The notes: generated by a model from the letters alone, not told the origin. Shown: positions 8,171 through 17,368, numbered from the stretch's first letter. The stretch: 64,000 nt of DNA from Duganella levis (GCF_009857605.1 NZ_WWCT01000017.1:1-64000), one strand, 5' to 3'. Made by a program: numbers and translations.

Positions 8171-9844
8171 ATGCCGCCACGTCCCGTTCTTGCTGTGCTG
8201 GCAGCGGCGGCCCTGTGCTACACGGCCGCCATGTCATCGCACGCTGCTCCATCACCAGACACCAGCATCCGCGACGCCCTCGCGCCCGGCTTGCTGGGAC
8301 TGTATGCCACCGACCGCTTCAAGCTCTCCACCGGCCGCTGCCAGGATTGCCTGGCCCCGGAGCAGGCGCTGTGGTACTTCAACGATGACATGATTGCGGT
8401 GGCCAAGGCCGACGCTGCCGGCTACGCCCCGCGCCTGCGCGCGCAGGAGGATGTGCAGGCGTGGCTAATCAACGGCAAGGGCCGGCCCAGCGACCAGCCG
8501 CCGTCCTTGTTGTGGATCGGCTCGCCGCATGTGGCGGAAGGGCGCTTGCAGGCGGGCGGGCAACTGTCACGCGCCGGCAACGCCGCGCCGCTGGCCGTGA
8601 CGCTGACGCCGCGCCTGTCGAGCAACCGCGCTTACGTGGACGACAGCAGCGTCGCTTTTTTCTCCGATGGCGATGTCAAGGCGCGCGGTGTGCTGCGCGA
8701 CGATCACTTTGTGATCCGCACGCTGTGGCCCAAACGCTATGCCATTGATACCGCCGCCGCCAGCCAGCTGTTGGCGCGCGGCGAAACCATCGAAAGCCTG
8801 GTGCGCGCAGAGCACGGCGGCGCCCAAGCCAATTTTGCCGTGCGCACGCTGTGGCGCCGCGATGGCGGCATGCAACCGATGCCGCTGGCCGGCAAGCCGG
8901 TGCTGGGCTTCATCCTGAACGGTGCGCAAGGCGATGACGATGAGTCCTACGGTGGCCATTTCGCCGTGGCGACCGGCCGCTTCGGCAGCGCCGGCGAGTG
9001 GGACGACTGGCTGGTGAATAATTTCTACAGCCTGGCGTCTGTCAGCGAGAAAGGCATCATTGCCGCCACACTGCCCATGGATGCGTATATGGGCGACCTG
9101 AACAGCGGCCAGTCCTGGTATCGCCCGTCGTACATGCTGGTGGCGGTGCTGAAGGACGCTCGCGCGCCGGCCTTGTATCAGGAGGCGATCAGCCGGGTGT
9201 TCAGTCATTTCTATCGGCAGGATTTTCATTACCGACACGCCAGCACCAACTGTGCCGGCATCAATGTCGAGACGTTGCGCACCTTGGGCTGGCAGATTCC
9301 ACGCCTGGGTGGCGAAGCGCCGCTGAAGGCTGCGATGGCCTTGCCTTACATGGCGCTCAAGGACGTCAGCCTGGCAAGCGGGCAGAGCGCCTATGACTAC
9401 CTGAAAACCGAGCGTACCGAGTTGCTGCCTTTTGTGGCGTTCAACACCATCGGTGATGATTTGCTGCGCCGCCTGACCAGCGGTGCGGCCCGCAGCGGGC
9501 TGGAGGCGCAACTGGCTGAGGATCTGGAAGCGCTGCTGTTCGTGCGGCTGCCGCAATATCCATCGTCACGCGCGTTCGGCAGCGACCCTGTGTTGTCGTT
9601 GCGCGAGTACCAGCAGCGCGCGCCGGCCAACCGCGCGGATTGGAAGATCGTGCCGGTTGCGCCGCGCGCGTTTCCCGCCACCTTCAAAGACCCGGCTGCG
9701 CCGCGTGAGCGCCGGCCTGCATCGGCCAAGGCAACCTGGGTTTGGGGCGGCGTTGCGGTGGCGGCGCTCGTGGCGGGCGGCTGGATCGTCACCCGCCGCC
9801 GCAAGACGGCTAGCCGGCGGTTGCAGCCTTCAGCGCGTCGATAA
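8171..9844 (+). CDS. Exported, C-terminally anchored protein of unknown function
   Basis: 557 residues that I do not recognise as a family. An N-terminal signal peptide (VLAVLAAAALCYTAA, probable cut after SHA) and a C-terminal membrane segment (VWGGVAVAALVAGGWIV) followed by Arg/Lys-rich residues suggest a periplasmic domain anchored at its C-terminus. A conserved-looking patch with His356 and Cys361 (RHASTNCAGINVETL) recalls the His/Asn-Cys motifs of NlpC/P60-like or Lnb/DUF4105-like cysteine hydrolases; a CQDC pair lies near residue 58. The end overlaps the convergent LysR gene by 35 bases. Confidence 0.75.
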   Translation: MPPRPVLAVLAAAALCYTAAMSSHAAPSPDTSIRDALAPGLLGLYATDRFKLSTGRCQDCLAPEQALWYFNDDMIAVAKADAAGYAPRLRAQEDVQAWLINGKGRPSDQPPSLLWIGSPHVAEGRLQAGGQLSRAGNAAPLAVTLTPRLSSNRAYVDDSSVAFFSDGDVKARGVLRDDHFVIRTLWPKRYAIDTAAASQLLARGETIESLVRAEHGGAQANFAVRTLWRRDGGMQPMPLAGKPVLGFILNGAQGDDDESYGGHFAVATGRFGSAGEWDDWLVNNFYSLASVSEKGIIAATLPMDAYMGDLNSGQSWYRPSYMLVAVLKDARAPALYQEAISRVFSHFYRQDFHYRHASTNCAGINVETLRTLGWQIPRLGGEAPLKAAMALPYMALKDVSLASGQSAYDYLKTERTELLPFVAFNTIGDDLLRRLTSGAARSGLEAQLAEDLEALLFVRLPQYPSSRAFGSDPVLSLREYQQRAPANRADWKIVPVAPRAFPATFKDPAAPRERRPASAKATWVWGGVAVAALVAGGWIVTRRRKTASRRLQPSARR

Positions 9845-10715
9845 ACACGCGCACTTTCTGCGGCACGTGCGAGGTGGCGGGGTAGACCGCGTGGATATCG
9901 CTTTCCTGCAGCGACCAATCCGGCAGCACGCGCACCAGCCGGCCAGCCGCCACATCGTCCTTGACCGAAAACACGGTGGCGCGCAGCACGCCGTCGCCGC
10001 TCAGTGCGGCCGCGCGCGTGGCGTAGGCGGTGTTGGAGGAAAACACGGTGTTCTGCATGCGCACGTGTGCCTGTTTGCCGGCGCCATCACTCAGCGTAAA
10101 TTGTGTCGGCTGCGCCAGCACCGATAGCGAGACATACGGCAGCGCCGGCAGATCGTCCGGTGTGGCCGGCATGCCGTGGCGGGCGATGAAATCCGGGCTG
10201 GCCACCAGCCAGCGCACCAGCGTGTCCACGCGCGTGGCCATGTGGCCGGAGTCGGCCAGCTTGCCCAGCCGCACGGTCACGTCGATGCCCTCGGCGATCA
10301 GGTCGATGATGTGGTCGCCGCAGGTAAGGTCGATCTTCAGCGCCGGATAGCGCGCGCGCAGTTGCGCCAGCAGCGGCGATACCACAATCAGCCCATAGTC
10401 GATCGGCGAGGCCACCCGCAGCGTACCTTGCAGCTGGTCGCGGCCGCTGCGCGCCTGTTCGATGGCTTGCTCCGCCGCTTGCAGCAGCTGGCGGCTGGCT
10501 TCGTAAAACGTGCGTCCGGCTTCGGTCAGGCTTAGCTTGCGCGTCGAGCGCAGCAGCAGGCCAACGCCGATTTCCTGTTCCAGCAGCTGCATATGCTTGC
10601 TGACCATGGATTTGGCCAACCCCAGCCGTTCCGCGGCGGCCGTCAGTGAACCGGCCTCCACCACGGCAACAAAGGTGGTCAGGCGGTTCAGGTTAATGGT
10701 ACTGAGATCTATCAT
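9810..10715 (-). CDS. LysR-family transcriptional regulator
   Basis: 301 residues. The N-terminal winged helix-turn-helix is clear (LTTFVAVVEAGSLTAAAERL, SMVSKHMQLLEQEIG), followed by an inducer-binding domain (LRVASPIDYGLIVVSPLL). The ATG at 10715 was chosen over an in-frame GTG at 10730. It is divergently placed from a glutathione transferase/flavoenzyme pair, the usual arrangement for a LysR regulator and its target. The inducer is unknown. The family most resembles CrgA/DsdC-type LysR proteins that sense aromatic or quinone stress; that is a weak inference. Confidence 0.93.
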   Translation of the reverse strand: MIDLSTINLNRLTTFVAVVEAGSLTAAAERLGLAKSMVSKHMQLLEQEIGVGLLLRSTRKLSLTEAGRTFYEASRQLLQAAEQAIEQARSGRDQLQGTLRVASPIDYGLIVVSPLLAQLRARYPALKIDLTCGDHIIDLIAEGIDVTVRLGKLADSGHMATRVDTLVRWLVASPDFIARHGMPATPDDLPALPYVSLSVLAQPTQFTLSDGAGKQAHVRMQNTVFSSNTAYATRAAALSGDGVLRATVFSVKDDVAAGRLVRVLPDWSLQESDIHAVYPATSHVPQKVRVFIDALKAATAG

Positions 10716-10724
10716 GGCTCGATT

Positions 10725-10741
10725 GTACACTTTGAGTGGAC
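10725..10741. promoter_or_regulatory. Candidate LysR operator
   Basis: GTACACTTTGAGTGGAC is a dyad (GTACACT / AGTGGAC, one mismatch, 3-base centre) placed 10 bases upstream of the LysR start and 83 bases upstream of the transferase gene. LysR proteins typically bind such interrupted dyads in the divergent promoter. Inference from position and symmetry only. Confidence 0.45.
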
Positions 10742-10823
10742 ATTGATTCCGATTTTGTCCGTCTTATCAGCACGATCCGCGCTCTTTATACTGGCTCCAT
10801 CATCAACTTACCAAGGACGCATC

Positions 10824-11447
10824 ATGAAACTGTACGGCATTCCTCTTTCCGGCCACACCCACCGCGCGCAACTGTTCCTGGGCGTGCTGAACCTGCCTCA
10901 TGAATTCGTCTCGGTCAACCTCGGTGCGGGCGAGCACAAGCAACAGCCTTTCCTGTCGCTCAACGCGTTCGGCGAAATTCCAGTGTTGCAGGACGGTGAT
11001 GTGACGCTGGCCGATTCCAACGCCATCCTGGTCTACCTGGCCTCCAAATACGACGACACCGGCCGCTGGCTGCCGCGCGATCCTCTGGCCGCCGCCAACG
11101 TTCAGCGCTGGCTGTCGGCCGCTGCCGGCAAGATCGCCTACGGCCCGGCCGCCGCCCGCCTGGTCACGGTGTTCAACGCGCCACGCGACCACGAAGTCGC
11201 CAAGGACATCGCCGCCCGTCTGTTCGACGTGATGGAGCAGGAACTGCAAGGCCGCCGCTGGCTGGTGGGTGAGCACGCCAGCATTGCCGATATCGCCGGC
11301 TACAGCTACGTCGCCCACGCACCGGAAGGCGGCGTCTCGCTCAAACCGTATCCGAATATTCGCGCCTGGCTGGACAATGTGCGCGCACTGCCGGGCTTCG
11401 TGGCCATGCCTGCCACCAAGGCCGGCCTCGCCCCCGAGGAGGTGTAA
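10824..11447 (+). CDS. Glutathione S-transferase family protein
   Basis: 207 residues. The N-terminal thioredoxin-like domain (MKLYGIPLSGHTHRAQLFL, then NAFGEIPVLQDGDVTLADSNAIL with the conserved cis-Pro and the ESxAI-like ADSNAI glutathione-binding motif) is followed by the helical C-terminal domain (IADIAGYSYV). The ATG at 10824 has an AAGGA site 8 bases upstream. The stop is 2 bases before the next start, so it is translationally coupled to the flavo-iron-sulfur enzyme and presumably part of the same detoxification step. Confidence 0.93.
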   Translation: MKLYGIPLSGHTHRAQLFLGVLNLPHEFVSVNLGAGEHKQQPFLSLNAFGEIPVLQDGDVTLADSNAILVYLASKYDDTGRWLPRDPLAAANVQRWLSAAAGKIAYGPAAARLVTVFNAPRDHEVAKDIAARLFDVMEQELQGRRWLVGEHASIADIAGYSYVAHAPEGGVSLKPYPNIRAWLDNVRALPGFVAMPATKAGLAPEEV

Positions 11448-11449
11448 TC

Positions 11450-13456
11450 ATGAATGCCGCTGCCTCTCCATTCCACGCCGGTGAACTGGCGATCCAGGAA
11501 CGCGTCGGTGTGCGCGAACAAATGGCCGGTGCAGCGGCATTCATTCGCGACCACATGCCGGCCCAGCATCGCGAATTCTTCCAGTCGCTACCGTTCTTCT
11601 TCCTCGGCGCGCTGGACGAGGCCGGGCAGCCTTGGGCGACCATGCTGGCGGCCGATGCCGGCTTCATCGTGTCGCCGGATGCGCGCACACTGGATATCAA
11701 CGGCGGTATGCTGCCGGGCGATCCGCTGCAAGGCCAGTTGCATGCCGGCGCGCACGTCGGCGGGCTGGGGCTGGAGCCGACCACGCGCCGCCGCAACCGC
11801 GTCAATGGCGAGATCGTGTCGACTGATAACGGCGTGCTGCGCATCGCCATCACGCAGAGCTTCGGCAACTGCCCGCAGTACATCCATCACCGCCAGCACA
11901 GCCCGGCGCCGGATGATGGCCACGCCGTCGAAGTTCTGCGCTCCGACAAGCTGAGCGACGCTGACCGGGCGCTGATCGCCCGTGCCGATACCTTCTTCAT
12001 CGCCAGCGCCAATATGGCGTCCGATGCAGGGCGGGGCCGTGGCGTGGATGTGTCGCATCGCGGCGGCCGGCCCGGCTTTGTGCGGGTGGACGACGATCAC
12101 ACGCTGACCTCGCCTGAGTTCGTCGGCAACTACTTCTTCAACACTATGGGCAATTTGCTGACGTCGCCCCGCGCCGGCCTATTGTTCATCGACTTTGAGC
12201 GCGGCGACATGCTGCATCTGGCGGTGGAAGCGGAGATCATCTGGGATGGCCCGCAGTTGCAGGCCTTTGTCGGCGCTGAAAAGCTGCTGCGTTTCCATGT
12301 GCGCGAGGTGGTGCGCAATGTCGGCGCGCTGCCGTTCCGCTGGACTGCGCCGCAGCCGGCCGCACAAGTGGCGCGCACCGGCAACTGGACCGAGGCGGAC
12401 AGTGTGCAGTCCGCTGCCGCGCTGGTCAAAGGCTGGCGCTCGTTTGCCGTGGCCGATGTGGTGATGGAGAGTGATGGCGTGCGCTCGTTCTATCTGGCGC
12501 CGGCGGACGGCGCCGGCGTCGCGCCGCATATGTCGGGCCAGTTCATCTCGCTGCGCGTGCCTGCGTGGGCGGACGAGGGCGTTGCATCGCAGATCCGCAG
12601 CTATACGATTTCCGACGCGCCGAACGGCCGCCAGTACCGCATCAGCGTCAAGCGCGACGGCCTGGTGTCGTCGTGGTTGCATCAGCATCTGGCGCCGGGC
12701 GCGTTGATCGAGCTGATGGGACCGGGCGGTGAGTTTACTTTTGAAGAAGGCATGCAGCGGCCGGTGGTGATGCTGTCGGCCGGCATCGGCGTCACGCCGA
12801 TGATCTCCATGCTGAATGGCTTGCTGGTGAACGGCAGTCGCACACGGCACAAACATCCGATCTGGTTCATCCACGGCGCGCGCAGCCGCAGCGAACATGC
12901 GTTTGCCGCGCACCTCGACGGGCTGGCGGAGGGACACAACAATTTGCATCTGCACACGCGCTATAGCAGCCAGGACGGGCATATCGACATGGCGATGCTG
13001 AAGGAGTTGCTGCCGTTTGACGACTATGACTTTTACCTGTGCGGACCGGCCGCTTTCATGCAGGCGATGTACGACGGCTTGCGCAAGTTGAACGTGGCCG
13101 ATGCGCGCATTCGCTTCGAAGCGTTCGGCCCGGCCAGCGTGCGGCGCGATGCGGGCCGGGACACACAGGCCGTCACGGAGCCGGCCAGCGGACCGGTAGA
13201 GGTACGCTTCGAGCGCTCGGGTATGAATGCAACCTGGGACGGCACGCACGGCAGCCTGCTGGAATTGGCCGAGGCCAGCGGCGTGGAAGCGCCATCCGGC
13301 TGCCGCTCGGGCTTGTGCGGATCATGCGCAACCGGGCTGGCAGGCGGCGACGTCAGCTATACACGTAGCTGCGGCACCGAGCCGGAAGCCGGCCAGGTGC
13401 TGCTGTGTTCCGTCGTGCCACGCGCCGGTAGCGGCGCGCTTACGCTGGCGCTGTAA
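11450..13456 (+). CDS. Three-domain PNPOx-like / ferredoxin-reductase / 2Fe-2S protein
   Basis: 668 residues. Residues 1 to about 300 form a pyridoxamine-phosphate-oxidase-like flavin-binding split barrel (FFFLGALDEAGQPWATML). About 320-560 form an FNR module with a flavin motif (RSYTISDAP) and an NAD(P)-binding motif (SAGIGVTPMISML, then FYLCGPAAFMQ). The C-terminus is a plant-type 2Fe-2S ferredoxin with Cys spacing CRSGLCGSC plus a distal Cys in LLCSVV. The layout implies NAD(P)H to flavin to iron-sulfur to flavin electron flow on an unknown, possibly xenobiotic, substrate. It is coupled to the upstream transferase gene. Confidence 0.9.
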   Translation: MNAAASPFHAGELAIQERVGVREQMAGAAAFIRDHMPAQHREFFQSLPFFFLGALDEAGQPWATMLAADAGFIVSPDARTLDINGGMLPGDPLQGQLHAGAHVGGLGLEPTTRRRNRVNGEIVSTDNGVLRIAITQSFGNCPQYIHHRQHSPAPDDGHAVEVLRSDKLSDADRALIARADTFFIASANMASDAGRGRGVDVSHRGGRPGFVRVDDDHTLTSPEFVGNYFFNTMGNLLTSPRAGLLFIDFERGDMLHLAVEAEIIWDGPQLQAFVGAEKLLRFHVREVVRNVGALPFRWTAPQPAAQVARTGNWTEADSVQSAAALVKGWRSFAVADVVMESDGVRSFYLAPADGAGVAPHMSGQFISLRVPAWADEGVASQIRSYTISDAPNGRQYRISVKRDGLVSSWLHQHLAPGALIELMGPGGEFTFEEGMQRPVVMLSAGIGVTPMISMLNGLLVNGSRTRHKHPIWFIHGARSRSEHAFAAHLDGLAEGHNNLHLHTRYSSQDGHIDMAMLKELLPFDDYDFYLCGPAAFMQAMYDGLRKLNVADARIRFEAFGPASVRRDAGRDTQAVTEPASGPVEVRFERSGMNATWDGTHGSLLELAEASGVEAPSGCRSGLCGSCATGLAGGDVSYTRSCGTEPEAGQVLLCSVVPRAGSGALTLAL

Positions 13457-13457
13457 A

Positions 13458-13775
13458 TCAGCCGCGTTTCGACTTCACGTTCTTGTCTTCACATGGCGCG
13501 TGAGCCGGGGCGGTTGCGCCGCCGTCGGTGGCCGCAGTATTGCAATCGACCTTGTTCTTATCGCGCTGCATCTGCTTGCGCTCCTTGGCGGTTTTGGCCG
13601 GCGCGGTGTTCTGCATATTGGAGTTGTTCTGCATCGTGGTTGCCTGCTGTTCGCCGCTGGTAGCCGAACTCTGGCCTGCCGTCGGCGTGCCGGTGTTGCT
13701 GGTGCCCGAGGTTTGTGCCATGGCGGCGGTGCTCAGGCAGGCGGCGGCGATCAACGCGATTACTTTGCTGTTCAT
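13458..13775 (-). CDS. Small secreted low-complexity protein
   Basis: 105 residues from the ATG at 13775 (GGAGAA site upstream). A signal peptide MNSKVIALIAAACLSTAAMA is followed by a Ser/Thr/Gln/Asn-rich mature part, a basic stretch (KERKQMQRDKNK) and two cysteines that may pair. Function unknown. The signal peptide is nearly identical to that of the gene at 14168-14626, although the mature parts differ, so the two are probably related. Confidence 0.65.
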   Translation of the reverse strand: MNSKVIALIAAACLSTAAMAQTSGTSNTGTPTAGQSSATSGEQQATTMQNNSNMQNTAPAKTAKERKQMQRDKNKVDCNTAATDGGATAPAHAPCEDKNVKSKRG

Positions 13776-13865
13776 GGTGTTCTCCATTACTCAGGTTCAA
13801 GAGGTTTGATTGTTTCATGCCAAACACGGCGGACATGTAGGAGTCTGCCTTGTGTTGCGGTCGGA

Positions 13866-14171
13866 CTAGGACCGGCTTTTCACGTCTGGATTGGGCGTGG
13901 TCGGCGCGGCATGGGGTGCCGATGCCTTGCCGTTCGACTTGCCGCAACCTGCGGTTTTCGCCTTGCCGGCCTTGGCATGCGTTTCGACGTTTTCGCCGCC
14001 GCTGGCCTCGGTTCCGCCTGACATATTGCTACAGGCGGACGCACTGGATTTTTTCGCTGGCGCTGCTTTGCCATCGCCAGTTTTGACAGATGGATCGGGA
14101 TCTGCCTGGTGCGCCCACACCGGGGCGCCCAGGCAGCCTGCCATCAGATAGAGGGCGAGCGCGCGCTTCAT
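13866..14171 (-). CDS. Small secreted cysteine-containing protein
   Basis: 101 residues with signal peptide MKRALALYLMAGCLGAPVWA and a Lys/Ala/Ser-rich mature chain containing Cys47 and another near residue 75. Its ATG overlaps the stop of the upstream gene (14168-14626) by 4 bases, so the two are cotranscribed. No family recognised. Composition suggests a disordered periplasmic protein. Confidence 0.6.
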   Translation of the reverse strand: MKRALALYLMAGCLGAPVWAHQADPDPSVKTGDGKAAPAKKSSASACSNMSGGTEASGGENVETHAKAGKAKTAGCGKSNGKASAPHAAPTTPNPDVKSRS

Positions 14172-14626
14172 GGTCGCACCTGGCCAGGCTGGGTGCTGTT
14201 GTTACATGCCACGCTAGGGGCCGTGTCCACGCGGCTGCTAGTGGTCAGCGGCGGCGCGCCGGTAGTCGCGCTGCTTGTTGCGCTGCCGCAATTCACAGTA
14301 CTGCCGTTGCGATTGGTGTTGCTCAGGTTGCTATTGTTGAGATTGTTGCTATTGAGATTGCTATTGGGGCTGTTGAGGTTGTTGCTATTGAGGTTGCTGT
14401 TCGGCGTGGTCGGCGTATTTAGCGTATTGGGCGGGTTGCTGAGCGTGCTGCGGCTCGGATTCAGCGGCAATGCGTTGGGATTTTGCGTGCCGGCCGGCTG
14501 CATGGTGGTAGGCCGCGTGGCCGTGCCGGTAGCGGTTTGGCCGGTCTGACCAGGGGTAGTGGTCTGGGCGGTGGCGGCGAAGCTGAAACCGGCGGCTGCG
14601 ATCAGTGCGATAAATTTGCTGTTCAT
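14168..14626 (-). CDS. Secreted Asn/Thr-rich repeat protein
   Basis: 152 residues from the ATG at 14626; the longer frame upstream lacks protein character. The signal peptide MNSKFIALIAAAGFSFAATA is followed by a Thr/Pro/Gln-rich part and short tandem repeats of the SNLNSNNLN type (about residues 75-105). Two cysteines lie in the last third (VNCGS, VACNN). Likely disordered and exported; function unknown. First gene of a coupled pair with 13866-14171 and signal-peptide paralogue of 13458-13775. Confidence 0.65.
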   Translation of the reverse strand: MNSKFIALIAAAGFSFAATAQTTTPGQTGQTATGTATRPTTMQPAGTQNPNALPLNPSRSTLSNPPNTLNTPTTPNSNLNSNNLNSPNSNLNSNNLNNSNLSNTNRNGSTVNCGSATSSATTGAPPLTTSSRVDTAPSVACNNSTQPGQVRP

Positions 14627-14712
14627 GTCGTGCTCCTCGAATACAAGTCGATGAGCAGTCATTCTTTCATGCGAGCCCGGGTGCACACGTAGGACACACG
14701 CCCGCACGCCTG

Positions 14713-15192
14713 TCAGTGTCGCAGCAGACGTCGCATCACCAGCGGTGCTGGTTCCAGCGGATTGGCGTGGGAATATTCCAGCTCTTCCGCTAGTTCAAAC
14801 TCGTAGGCAGCGTAGAAATCGATCAGTTTGGGCTGGTCGGCGCGCACCGCCAGCCGCACTTCCTGCACGCCGGACGTCAATCCATGATGGATCACCGCCT
14901 CCAGCAAGTGCTGCGACAGATTAGTGCCGCGATGCCCGGGCAGCACGCCCATGCGGCACACTTCCCACACGTCCTGTTCCGAATCCAGCGGCAGCCAGCG
15001 CACCGAGCCGATCGCCTGATTGTCGACCTCCAAAACAAAACCGCCGCCATCGCGCAGATGTTCTGCAACGATGACGGCGGTTTCGCGGTGGCCGCTGGAG
15101 GTGACGCTGACCTTGCCGGCCCACGCAGCGCGCGTGAGCTCGGCGATCAGTCTGGCATCTTCCGTTGTTGCTTCGCGCACACGCAGGTTCAT
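14713..15192 (-). CDS. GNAT-family N-acetyltransferase
   Basis: 159 residues with a GNAT fold: N-terminal REATTEDARLIAELTRAAW, central beta strands (AIGSVRWLPL) and the acetyl-CoA pyrophosphate-binding region VLPGHRGTNLSQHLLEAVI, a Q/RxxGxG/A variant. The substrate is unknown. It lies 10 bases downstream of metG on the same strand and may be cotranscribed. Confidence 0.88.
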   Translation of the reverse strand: MNLRVREATTEDARLIAELTRAAWAGKVSVTSSGHRETAVIVAEHLRDGGGFVLEVDNQAIGSVRWLPLDSEQDVWEVCRMGVLPGHRGTNLSQHLLEAVIHHGLTSGVQEVRLAVRADQPKLIDFYAAYEFELAEELEYSHANPLEPAPLVMRRLLRH

Positions 15193-15202
15193 GCCTTAGC
15201 CC

Positions 15203-17368
15203 TTAACTGATGCGCATGCCTGGCTCGGCGCCCGGCCATGGATTCAGGATGTAGATACCCGGCTTGGTTTTCTCATCCACCGCCGAGGCGGCCATGACCA
15301 TGCCTTCCGACACGCCAAACTTCATCTTACGCGGCGCCAGGTTGGCCACCAGCACGGTCAGCTTGCCGATCAGGTCTTCCGGCTGGTACATCGACTTGAT
15401 GCCGGAGAACACGTTGCGCAGGCGGCCTTCGCCGGCGTCCAGCGTCAGGCGCAGCAGCTTGTCCGAGCCTTCCACGTGTTCGCAGTTGACGATCTTGGCG
15501 ATGCGCAGGTCGACCTTGAAGAAGTCGTCCACCGAGATTTCCGGGGCGATCACTTCGATGCCGGTTTCGGTCACAGCGACTGCCGGCGCGGCCTTGGCCT
15601 TGGCTGGCTTTTCGGCCTTGACGGCAGGGGCGGCGGCTTGTGCGGCGGCGCCTTGTGGCGCGTCGAACAGGTCCTCAATCATCTTGGCGTCAACGCGGGT
15701 CATCAGGTGCGTGTAGGCGCCGATGGTGCGGCCCAGCAGCGCGCTCGATACCACGCCGCTGGCGACGTCGGTATCAGCCCACACCAGTTGCTCGTCGTTG
15801 AGAAACTTGGCGACATTGGCGGCGACGCCCGGCAGCACCGGCGACAGCAGCAAGGTCAGCTGGCGGAACAGGATCAGCGCGGTGGTGCAGACGTCGTGCA
15901 GCTCGGCCAGTTTGGTTTCATCCTTGGCCAGAATCCATGGCTTGTTCTCGTCCACGTACTGGTTGGTGATGTCGGCGATTTCCATGATTTCGCGCAGCGC
16001 CTTGCCGAACTCGCGTGCCTCGAAATTGGCGGCGATGTTGGCCTGGCGCTCGACGCCTTCCGGCGTTACCAGTGCGCGCTTGATCCATTCCTGCGCGTTG
16101 GTGGACAAGCTGTCGGCCAGCTTGCCGTCAAATTTCTTGGCGATGAAGCCGGCGCAGCGCGAGGCGATGTTGACGTACTTGCCGATCAGGTCCGAATTGA
16201 CGCGGGCCACGAAGTCGTCGCCGGTGAAGTCCAGGTCTTCCACTTTGGAGTTCAGCTTGAAGGCGATGTAGTAGCGCAGCCACTCCGGATTCATGCCCAG
16301 GTTCAGGTAGCGCAGCGGCGAGATGCCGGTGCCGCGCGACTTGGACATTTTTTCGTTGTTGACGGTCAGGTGACCGTGCACCGCCACGCGCATGCGCTCG
16401 ACGGTCGGCAGGCCCGAGAACTTCAGCATCGCCGGCCAGAACAGCAGGTGGAACGACACGATGTCCTTGCCGATGAAGTGGATCTGCTCGGTATTCGAAT
16501 CGCGCAGGAACGCCTCGTAGTCCAGGCCCTTCTTGTCGAAGTAGTTTTTCAGCGAGGCCAGATAGCCGACCGGTGCGTCCAGCCAGACGTAGAAGTACTT
16601 GCCCGGCGCGTCAGGGATCGGGATGCCGAAGTACGGCGCATCACGCGAGATATCCCAGTCGGCCAGCTTTTCGCCGGCTTCGCCCAGCCATTCGGAGACC
16701 TTGTTGACCATTTCTGGCTGCAAACGGCCAGGCGTGTTCAGCCAGGCCTTGAGGAACTCGTAGCAGCGCGGGTCGGACAGCTTGAAGAAATACTGTTCCG
16801 AATCCTTCAGCACCGGCGTGGCGTTGGTGAACACCGAGAACGGGTTGATCAGTTCGGTCGGCTGGTAGGCGGCGCCGCAGACTTCGCAGTTGTCGCCGTA
16901 CTGGTCCTTGGCGTGGCACACCGGGCACTCGCCCTTGATGTTACGGTCGGCCAGGAACATGCCCTTAACCGGGTCGTAGAAGCGCGGCACGATTTTGGTC
17001 TGGATCAGGCCGGCATCGCGCAGCTTGCGGTAGATGCCTTGCGACAGTTCGACGTTTTCCGGCGAATCGGTCGAGTACCAGTTATCGAAAGCGATGTGGA
17101 AACCGTCCAGATACTGGGCGCGGCCGGCGGCGATCTTGGCCACGAACTGCTGCGGCGTGATGCCTTCCTTCTCGGCGGCGATCATGATCGGCGTGCCGTG
17201 GGTATCATCGGCGCCCACAAAATGCACCTCGCGCGCCACACCGTTGTCGCGCTGCATTCGCTGGAAGCGTACCCAAATGTCGGCCTGGATGTACTCCATC
17301 ATGTGGCCAATATGGAAAGCGGCGTTAGCGTAGGGCAGGGCAGTGGTGACGAACAGCTTGCGGGTCAT
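15203..17368 (-). CDS. metG: Methionyl-tRNA synthetase
   Basis: Charges tRNA-Met with methionine. The start at 17368 gives MTRKLFVTTALPYANAAFHIGH with the HIGH motif at 19-22; the frame opens 4 codons earlier. Also seen: a zinc knuckle (CPVCHAKDQYGDNCEVC), KMSKSRG, and a C-terminal tRNA-binding (EMAP/Trbp111) domain (DFFKVDLRIAKI) joined by an Ala/Lys-rich linker. The 721-residue dimeric form is normal for proteobacteria. It is divergent from mrp. Confidence 0.98.
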   Translation of the reverse strand: MTRKLFVTTALPYANAAFHIGHMMEYIQADIWVRFQRMQRDNGVAREVHFVGADDTHGTPIMIAAEKEGITPQQFVAKIAAGRAQYLDGFHIAFDNWYSTDSPENVELSQGIYRKLRDAGLIQTKIVPRFYDPVKGMFLADRNIKGECPVCHAKDQYGDNCEVCGAAYQPTELINPFSVFTNATPVLKDSEQYFFKLSDPRCYEFLKAWLNTPGRLQPEMVNKVSEWLGEAGEKLADWDISRDAPYFGIPIPDAPGKYFYVWLDAPVGYLASLKNYFDKKGLDYEAFLRDSNTEQIHFIGKDIVSFHLLFWPAMLKFSGLPTVERMRVAVHGHLTVNNEKMSKSRGTGISPLRYLNLGMNPEWLRYYIAFKLNSKVEDLDFTGDDFVARVNSDLIGKYVNIASRCAGFIAKKFDGKLADSLSTNAQEWIKRALVTPEGVERQANIAANFEAREFGKALREIMEIADITNQYVDENKPWILAKDETKLAELHDVCTTALILFRQLTLLLSPVLPGVAANVAKFLNDEQLVWADTDVASGVVSSALLGRTIGAYTHLMTRVDAKMIEDLFDAPQGAAAQAAAPAVKAEKPAKAKAAPAVAVTETGIEVIAPEISVDDFFKVDLRIAKIVNCEHVEGSDKLLRLTLDAGEGRLRNVFSGIKSMYQPEDLIGKLTVLVANLAPRKMKFGVSEGMVMAASAVDEKTKPGIYILNPWPGAEPGMRIS

